A stretch of 64,000 nucleotides of DNA from Siderastrea siderea (lineage: Eukaryota > Cnidaria > Anthozoa > Scleractinia > Rhizangiidae): assembly GCA_964030785.1 (NCBI GenBank), contig OZ034966.1:4914152-4978151 (forward strand), read 5' to 3'. Below are positions 56,531-64,000 of the stretch, piece after piece (position 1 is the stretch's first letter; the number at the start of each line of letters is the position of its first letter). The notes under the pieces were generated by a model. The model was not told the DNA's origin and did no database searches. It saw nothing but the letters and a program-made list of their open reading frames with translations. The translations under genes and the position numbers were made by a program.

Positions 56531-57475
56531 ATGAATTCCCCGACTAACCTTTCTTCGAAATCCACACAAGAACCTTGTTTATTTTCACTTTGGATCACTG
56601 ATGACAATTACGCGATTGCAGACTACTTCTTCAGCGTGTTGGCCGTCATCGTTAACATGTTAGCTTGTCCATTTGTTGTCGTCCTGAACGTTGTCGTTAT
56701 ACAAGTTGTCAGGACTAAACCAAGGCTTCAAAACATGCATAACATTCTGCTGGCCTGTTTATCAGGAACAGACCTACTAATGGGGCTAGTTTGCCAGCCG
56801 GCATTCATCGCTCAACCGTTTTTTCGCATTTGGCGAGGCGAATCGCTGCCCCTACTTTGTTTGTTCACTAACATAACAAACACTGTAACCGCCGGCCTTT
56901 TCATTGCATCTCTATCTCACTTGATGCTTATTAGCTTTGAACGCTTTGTGGCAATGAAATATGGCTTGCGATATAGCACTATCGTAACCACTTTCCGCAT
57001 AGGTGTAGCAATTGCTTGTTGCTGGCTTCTTGTAGTGGCTTATGTTGTCTCTATTTTTGTTACTGCTCCAAGATTAATTCCTTGGCCTTTGATATATGTA
57101 ATTGTAAGTTTGCTTGTGATAATTTTCTGTCACATTTCGGTTTATTTAGTTTCCCGTCGTCACCTGATTCAAATCATATCTCAGCAAGTTTTGCCAGAGG
57201 CCAAAGCAAAGTTTCTGGCAGAAAACAAAGCTTGGAAGACAACCAGTATAATTATTGGTGGTCTTTTTATGTCTTATATGTCTGGATTACTGCTAGCACT
57301 AACGTTTGTACTCAGTTCCTCAGGATCGCTGACGCAAAGACTGTCGCTAAGTGCACGCCCCTTAGCATTTTCCTTTCACATTTTAAACTCATTACTTAAT
57401 CCTATCATTTACTGCGTGCGAAGCACGGAGATTCGTGAAGCAATGTTGCAGCTACTTAAAAAGCACAATAACTGA
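56531..57475 (+). CDS. Class A (rhodopsin-like) G-protein-coupled receptor, intact copy
   Basis: Single-exon coding region of 314 residues starting at ATG 56531. Seven hydrophobic segments lie at about 33-60, 71-95, 113-140, 155-178, 184-207, 237-262 and 278-298. Family marks: Asn53 in TM1, LLACLSGTDLL with Asp81 in TM2, Cys110 before TM3, S-F-E-R-F at 135-139 in place of E/D-R-Y, and NPIIY at 290-294. There are N-glycosylation sequons near the N terminus (Asn6) and at Asn114. TM6 lacks the usual CWxP: it reads FMSYMSG, with Ser at the Pro position. Intracellular loop 3 is short. The family looks like the expanded cnidarian orphan receptors often annotated as adenosine- or amine-like; the ligand cannot be told from sequence. 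Confidence 0.92.
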   Translation: MNSPTNLSSKSTQEPCLFSLWITDDNYAIADYFFSVLAVIVNMLACPFVVVLNVVVIQVVRTKPRLQNMHNILLACLSGTDLLMGLVCQPAFIAQPFFRIWRGESLPLLCLFTNITNTVTAGLFIASLSHLMLISFERFVAMKYGLRYSTIVTTFRIGVAIACCWLLVVAYVVSIFVTAPRLIPWPLIYVIVSLLVIIFCHISVYLVSRRHLIQIISQQVLPEAKAKFLAENKAWKTTSIIIGGLFMSYMSGLLLALTFVLSSSGSLTQRLSLSARPLAFSFHILNSLLNPIIYCVRSTEIREAMLQLLKKHNN

Positions 57476-57568
57476 TGTACCAATTAAAAAGAACTTTGAA
57501 TTTTGTAATTTTTAGTCATAGGACATCCAGGAGAAAAGTAAGACTAACGATTCTTAATAACAAGAGAT

Positions 57569-59303
57569 TGATTCAGTAGATTTCTGTTTCTTAATTCTTT
57601 CTGATTTTTCTAAATTTAGTTAATTAAGCCATTAATTTGGGGTAATGCGTAATAAAATTACTTTGAAAACAACTATAAAAGGGTAATTTATTTCAAAAGT
57701 TATGTTCAGTCAGTAGCTGTCAGTTTTTCTCATAACTGATTTGCCTTCTTTAAACTAATGAGTATCTCATTGTTGAGTTTTCATGGTTTACATTAAGCTA
57801 CAATCAGTTTTATGCTATGTAACTAAGACCATTTCCTTCTTGAAAAATAGGTTTTATTTGCAAATGAATGAAAACTGCTATGAAAAGCCGTGCACTTGAT
57901 CCCACTTCCAACTTACTCGGAAATCGCCTATAGTTATTATTATGAAGTTGATTCTTTTTATCATTTGTTTTTATCTATTTCGTTCAAGTGAATTCTTCAC
58001 AGATCAATTGATTTCATCGGTTATAATAGGCGTTAGTTCATTTTCCTTGGCTTTGTGTCAGCAAACAATCTGTTCATCCTCTTTAATCCCAACAATTCAA
58101 GCCCGCGCCTTGTAACACTTCACAATCTCTTCAAACCGCGTCAAGTTACCAGTGGAGTTATTGAGTTCTAGTGAAATCAGGTGTCGAGTTCTCACCAATC
58201 AACTCAGGCAAAATAAAATGAATTGGAGGGCTGCTAAACACTGATTACTGGAGGGCTGCTAAGGGAAGGAACGTTTTTTCTTGGGGGGGAGGGCTGGGGA
58301 ATTTTGAGATTTTTTTTTCCCAAAAAAGTGTTGGCCTTCCCTTGCGTTTTAATGAAAACACCCCTGTCCCCCCACCTTTAGGTGACTGACAAAAGTGCGA
58401 CCCTCCCATCACTACTGCATGGTATGTTCCATGCTGTAGAAACCTCAGAACGTTTCGCTTGTGAACGCAAAGTGTTTGAATATGAATATATCTCGATATT
58501 GTATGTGTGCACGCTGAAACAAAGAAAATGCGAACAATCAGTCTGGGATATTTACGTTTTATAGCTGAAGTTTAAATATGGAAGTATTTGAGTATTATAA
58601 AAGTTTTGAACATAAAATATCTAAGGGAAAATACACGCGCTTCTTTCTCCGACTAGCCGGCATTGCTGTTGGTTATTTTAACAGAAAGGTTTATTTGTTT
58701 AGCATGCGAAATCTGCCTCTCAAAAACAAATATTTCCTACACTTCCGACAGGGTAGAGCTCATTGTTTGATCAACTAGTAACTCTTCAGAACTAAACGAC
58801 TCAGGAGATCAGGCAGCGGATAGCCAACAGCAAGAAGCTGAAGAAACGATACCTGAGTCAAGTACTTACCGATACGGACGCAAATGGACACGAGTCCTCC
58901 GAGAAAAACTATGTGCCATGGCATAATATACATGTACAAATGCAACCTAGTACCTATAATAAAACACCAAATTAAATCAAAGTAGGTGAAAAGAAAAACT
59001 TAATCTGTAAGAAAAATGGAAAGCAACATCACAAAAATTCTCATTAAAAAATTCCGGAAAAGATGTGTGACCCTCCCTTGAATAGCTCACATGAGGTATG
59101 GCCCTCCCCTTTTGGTGCTCACTTTCACTGATGACCCTCCCCTCTGAGGCCCCAGCCCTCCCCCCCAAAGAAAAAACGTACCTTCCCTAAACACTGATTA
59201 CTGGAGCTTGGAACAGACAGATCTTCTGAGTTCAGCCTTGGGAGTAAACATACCTCTGAAAATCCAGGAGTGAAGTAAGACTAGCGATTCTTAATAAGAA
59301 GAG
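57569..59303 (+). repeat. GPCR unit 2: flanks kept, receptor exon missing
   Basis: The upstream flank of the receptor unit runs from 57569 to about 59255, interrupted by the element at 58263-59187. At TACCTCTGAAAATCCAGGAG (59251-59270) the sequence jumps straight to the block that follows the receptor stop in other units (CCAGGAGTGAAGTAAGACTA). About 1.1 kb including the entire receptor exon is absent. The junction falls on TCCAG, present in both parents. Confidence 0.7.
58263..59187. mobile_element. TIR element, PIF/Harbinger-like, inserted in the empty GPCR unit
   Basis: The left end GGGAAGGAACGTTTTTTCTT and right end (complement GGGAAGGTACGTTTTTTCTT) pair and continue through GGGGGGAGGGCTGGGG. 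TAA flanks both ends (58260-58262 and 59188-59190). Next to the left border the host sequence GGAGGGCTGCTAA is itself duplicated, about 25 bp apart. Interior frames are short; no transposase is visible. Confidence 0.75.
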
Positions 59304-60130
59304 ATTGATTCAGTAGACTTCTGTTTTTTCTTTATGATTTTTCTAAATGTAGTTAATTAAGACATTAATTTTGGGCAATGAATAAAACACAACTATAAAA
59401 GGGGATTTATTTCAAAAGTTATGATCAGCCAGTAACCGCCTTGTTTGAACTTACTAGTTTAATGACAATCTCATGTGTTGAGTTTTCACGGTTTGCATCA
59501 AGCTACAATCACTTTTATGCTGTATAAAATAAGTTTGAAAATAAGCTTTATTTGCAAATGAATGAAAACTGCTATTCATATGAAAAGCCGTGCACCTGAT
59601 CCCATTTCAAACTTAAGAATCAGGCATTTCGGAAATCGTTTATTGTTATTATCATGAATTTCTTTCTTTTAGTCATCTGTTTTATTTATTTTGGTTCAAG
59701 TGAATTCCTCACAGATTAATTGATTTCATCGGTTATCAGCCTTGACTTTGTGTCAGCAAACAATCTGTTCATCCCCCCTTTCGATCCACAATCGCTAAAA
59801 TTCAAGGCCGTGCGCGCCTTCTAACACTTTATAATCTCTTTAATTACTAGTCGAGTTATTGAGCTCTAGTGGAATCAGGTGTCGAGTTCTCACCATTCAA
59901 CTCAGGCAAAATAACATGAGTTGAAAGACTGCTAAAAACTGCCGGGGATTACTGGAGCTTGGAACAGACAAATCTTCAGTTCAGCCTTGAGAGCAAACAT
60001 ACCCCTGCAAAATTTCCAGACAAGCTACTGACCTAGTCATCAGTCAGTGCATCGCTCTTATAAAATTACATTTCAGTGGCGTTCAAACAAGTTACCTCCT
60101 CGGCGGGTTCGCTTAGAAGAAGGCCTTGAC

Positions 60131-61079
60131 ATGGATTTCTCGATCAACCTTTCTTCGAAATCCACACCAGAACCTTGTTTATTTTCACTTTGGATCACTG
60201 TTGACAGTTACGTGATTGCAGACTACTTCTTCAGCGTGTTGACCATCATCGTTAACTTGTTAGCATGTCCATTTGTTGTCGTTCTGAACGCTGTCGTTAT
60301 ACAAGTTGTCAGGACTAAACCAAGGCTTCAAACCATGCATAACATTCTGCTGGCCTGTTTATCAGGAACAGATCTACTGATAGGAGTAACTTGCCAGCCG
60401 GCTTCATCGCTCAACAGTTTTTAGCATTTTGCGGGGCTTATCGTTTCCCCTGTTTTGCTTGTTCTCTTACATAACAGTGACTAAAACAGTAAGCCTTTTC
60501 ATTGCATCTCTATTTCACTTGATGATTATTAGCTTTGAACGCTTTGCGGCAATGAAATATGGCTTGCAATATAGCACTAGCGTAACTGCTTTCTGTATAG
60601 CTGTAGCAGTTGCTTGTTGCTGGCTTATTGTAGTGGCTTTTGTTGTACATGTCTCTAATTTTGTTCCTGCTTTAACATTAATCCCTTGGCCTTTGCTATA
60701 TATAATTTTAAGTTTGCTTGTGATAATTTTCTGTCACATCTCAGTATACTTAGTTTCCCGTCGTCACATGATTCAAATCATATCTCAGCACGTTTTGTCA
60801 GAGGCCAAAGCAAAGTTTCTGGCAGAAAACAAAGCTTGGAAGACAACCAGTATAATTGTTGGTGGTCTTTTTATGTCTTATATACCTGGATTGCTGGCAG
60901 CACTAAAGTTTGTACTCAGTTCCTCAGGATCGCTGACGCAAAGACTGTCGCTAAGTGTACGCCCCTTAGCATTTTCCTTTTACATTTTAAACTTATTACT
61001 TTTTCCCATCATTTACTGCGTGCAAGGCACGGAGATTCGTAAAGCAGTGTTGCAGCTACTTACAAAGCAAAATAACTAA
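60131..61079 (+). pseudogene. GPCR unit 3: frameshifted receptor copy
   Basis: It starts at ATG 60131 like the intact copy and matches it closely. Relative to the other copies, one base is missing in CCGGCTTCATC (about 60402) and one in the following T-run (about 60420); the first loss leads to a TAG stop near 60424. The downstream frame, from about 60429 to the stop at 61077-61079, keeps TM3 to TM7, but NPIIY has become FPIIY. TM6 still reads SYIPG with the Pro. Probably a recent pseudogene. Confidence 0.85.
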
Positions 61080-61806
61080 TGTTCTAATTAAAAAGAACTT
61101 TGAATTTTGTAATTTTTAGTCATAAAACACCCAGGAGTGCAGTAAGACCTGCGATTCTTGATAACACGAGATTGATTCAGTAAACTTCTGTTTTTGTCTT
61201 TCTGATTTTTCTAAATTTAGTTAATTAAAACATTAATTTGGGGCAATGAATAAAACATTACTTTGAAAACAACTATGGAAGGGTAATTTATTTTAAACGT
61301 TTCTCTCTATTGTTATATTGTGAATTTGTTTCCTTTAGTCATTTGTTTTTATTTATTTTGTTTCAAGTGAATTCTTCACAGATCAATTGATTTCATCGGT
61401 TATGATAAGCATTAGTTCACTCACCTTGACTTTGTGTCAGCAGACAATCTGTTCATCCTCTTTCGACCCACAATCCCTACAATTCAAGGCCACACTTTCC
61501 AACACTTCACAATCTCTTTAAACCGCGTCAAGTTACTAGTGCCGTGATTGCGCTCTAGTGGAATCAGGTGTCGAGTTCTCACCAATCAACTCAGGCAAAA
61601 TAACATGAGTTGGAGGACTGCTTAACACTGATTACTGGAGCTTGGAACAGACAAATCTTCAGTTCAGCCTTGAAAGTAAGCATACCCCCGCAAAATTTCC
61701 AAGCAAGCTACCGACCTAATCATCAGTGAGTGCATCGCTCTTAAATTACATTTCAGAGGCGTTCAAACAAGTTACCTCCTGGGTTCGTTTAGAGGAAGGC
61801 CTTGAC

Positions 61807-62749
61807 ATGAATTCGTCGACCAACCTTTCTTCGAAATCCACACCAGAACCTTGTTTATTTTCACTTTGGACCACTGATGACAATTACGTGATTACAGACT
61901 ACTTCTTCAGTGTGTTGGCCATCATAGTTAACACGTTAGCATGTCCATTTGTTGTCATTCTGAACGCTGTCGTTATACAAGTTGTCAGGACTAAACCAAG
62001 GCTTCAAACCATGCATAACATTCTGCTGGCCTGTTTATCAGGAACAGACCTGCTGATGGGACTAATTTGCCAGCCGGCGTTCATCGCTCAACAGTTTTTT
62101 CGCATTTGGCGAGGCGAATCGTTTTCCCTGCTTTGCTTGTTCTCTTACATAACAGTGACTGTAACAGTCGGCCTTTTCGTTGCATCTCTATTTCACTTGA
62201 TGCTTATTAGCTTTGAACGCTTTGTGGCGATGAAATACGGCTTGCGATATAGCACTATCGTAACCACTTTCCGTATAGCTGTAGCAGTTGCTTGTTGCTG
62301 GCTTATTGTAATGGCTTATGTGTTCTCTATTTTTGTTCCTGCTCTAAGATTAATTCCTTGGCCTTTGATATGTATAGTTGTAAGTTTGGTTGTGATAATT
62401 TTGTCACATTTCGGTTTATTTAGTTTCCCGTCGTCACATGATTCAAATCATATCTCAGCAAGTTTCGCCAGAGGCAAAAGCAAAGTTTCTGGCAGAAAAC
62501 AAAGCTTGGAAGACAACCAGTATTATTATTGGTGGTCTTTTTATGTCTTACTTTCCTGGATTGCTGCTAGCACTAACGTTTGTACTCAGTTCATCGGGAT
62601 CGCTGACGCAAAGATTGTCGCTAAGTTTCCCCCCCGTAACATTTTCCTTTTACATTTTAAACTCTTTACTTAATCCTATCATTTACCGCATGCGAAGCAC
62701 GGAGATTCGTGAAGCAATGTTGCGGCTAGTTAAAAAGCAAAATAACTGA
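61807..62749 (+). pseudogene. GPCR unit 4: receptor copy with a 2-bp deletion in TM5
   Basis: The frame is open from ATG 61807 through TM5, including SGTDLLMGL and SFERFVAMKY. At about 62400 the intact copy has ATTTTCTGTCACATT while this copy has ATTTTGTCACATT, a 2-bp loss. The frame then runs into unrelated sequence and stops at 62673. The lost frame continues at 62438-62749 with TM6 (SYFPG) and NPIIY. A truncated five-helix product could be made, but loss of function is likely. Confidence 0.85.
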
Positions 62750-64000
62750 TGTACTAATTAAAAAGAACTTTGAACTTTGTAATTTTTAGTCCTAAGACAT
62801 CCAAGAGTGAAGTACAACTAGCGATTCTTAATTCTAATTATTGTTAGGCAACATAAGAGAGACGTCTCGCTGAGAAGCAGGTAAAATACGTCAAGAAAAC
62901 AGCATTTAACTAGAGTTCTCCCATATTTTGCTAGGTCGGGAGCTATAAGGTTCCGTTGGATTACCGAAAGAACCTTTGAATTTCAGTCCCTCTGTGCGAT
63001 GAGAAAATACGGATCTCTCTGAAAATAATTCAAGCTTTTTCGAAAGTTGGGTAGGGTAGTAGAAAAGTTGCAATAAGATTTACTGCTCCTTGCGAGGAAA
63101 TATCGTGGAGGAAAAAAAGAACCGAATTTCATCGTTTCCATCAAAAACAGTGCGCGAAAATAAAACGCATTACAAAAATCATATCTTTACACACAGTTTC
63201 TTCTGATACAAGTTTTCTTTGAGAGAACTTTCCAATTTATGGTATTTACAATAAAAGAAGTGGCCAGAATACTACATATAAAAATTTTCTACACTACTGA
63301 AATTACTTCTTTGCAAATAGCTCCTCTAAAATGATACGAGCATAATTCTACTTCTGAGAAAAAGGCCACAGCTTCGTACTAAACGAAGCACTAACTTTGG
63401 TTTTTCAAATATTAAATACTTGACTCTGTAGATAGAGTGTGACCATTCAAAGGAATACCAGTCTGATTGAGCAGTACTGTCATCACTATCTTTCTAGGAT
63501 CTCTACCGTTCTTGAGCCACGGAAGGGAGCTGGAGGTTTAACGTTTCCCTTTTGACCCATTCAGTTTTCTGATGCCAACAAGTCCATGATGGCAAAACCA
63601 CTAGATATCAAAACGAGAGTTTTCCAGCCTTTGGTGAAGGGCAGAAACAATCCCACAAAGAAAAAATTTATCTTCCGTACGTCCGTGGCTCAAAAACGTC
63701 TGTCCTTAAGTTCCCTTTTTAAAAAGCCCTACAGTCTCTCACGGCGACCAACCGCTGACCAACAAGCCTGAGGACCCTATGTATAAGATTGGTTCTCTGA
63801 TGGCTTATGATTGTAATCACGTGGAGTCGATTAAAGATGAAATAAAAATTGCTCTAAATTAAACGTTTTAAGAATGAAAAAGTAATAATAATAATAAAAA
63901 TAGAAATGTAAGTGCGAAATGCATTATTAGGTTTTAGTTTCACCTTAAAATATTTTAATTTAATTTAAAAATTGACATAAAGAGGGAGGCAGTCTTTGAG
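62750..64000. other. Right flank; no firm gene
   Basis: 63436-63480 (GTGTGACCATTCAAAGGAA, then TTGAGCAGTACT) resembles part of the 106-bp satellite unit at 10.2-11.2 kb. A basic 61-residue open frame lies at 63586-63771 (from ATGATGGCAAAACCA to TGA); it is too short and featureless to call. An AATAAT-type repeat lies near 63882-63900. Confidence 0.4.

Noticed and set aside
57016..57399. Second long open frame inside the GPCR gene
   Set aside because: Out-of-frame shadow of the receptor coding region; the real frame has seven membrane segments and NPIIY.
63586..63771. Basic 61-codon open frame near the right edge
   Set aside because: Too short, with no motif or splice evidence; left as unassigned.

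Overview
This window looks like nuclear DNA of an anthozoan cnidarian, most likely a stony coral. The genes are intron-rich with GT-AG junctions and sit in AT-rich DNA crowded with short inverted-repeat transposons. The protein content also fits: expanded Death-domain proteins, a Death domain joined to a GT4-type glycosyltransferase, and a small tandem family of rhodopsin-like receptors. No bacterial operon, phage or CRISPR structure is present. All exon models come from reading splice sites and frames by eye; no search was run.

Region 1 (0-28 kb, minus strand) is a cluster of Death-domain genes. The main one (gene B, about 21.75 to 3.92 kb) is a mosaic of exons. From 5' to 3' these encode a degenerate trypsin-like domain, an 11-residue-repeat Gly/Asp linker, three Death domains, a 20-residue-repeat Pro/Gly linker, an OTU-type cysteine protease with its catalytic Asp, Cys and His present, a Ser-rich linker and a C-terminal Death domain. 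Every internal junction I could read is phase 1, so each exon is a symmetric cassette. A second trypsin-like exon at 840-1608 is the front of another such gene that runs off the left edge. Upstream, gene C (27.58-24.60 kb) joins a glycosyltransferase exon to a Death-domain exon closely related to the last exon of gene B. Together they look like locally shuffled signalling or innate-immunity proteins combining death-fold adaptor, ubiquitin-editing and sensor-like modules; that role is inference.

Region 2 (28-37 kb) is a transposon-rich stretch dominated by a large inverted duplication (arms 29.59-31.04 and 33.79-36.55 kb). The right arm was later hit by a TTAA-flanked foldback element and by a tRNA-derived SINE with a 13-bp target duplication.

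Region 3 (38-43 kb, plus strand) holds an unrecognised small gene with three good exons ending in a stop, and a doubtful first exon behind a promoter-like CCAAT/CRE stretch.

Region 4 (44-53 kb) consists of two adjoining tandem arrays: about 600-bp units, then about ten units of either 540 or 800 bp carrying repeated minus-strand open frames.

Region 5 (55.7-62.8 kb, plus strand) is a four-unit tandem array of class A GPCR genes: one intact, two frameshifted, and one unit from which the whole receptor exon is missing.
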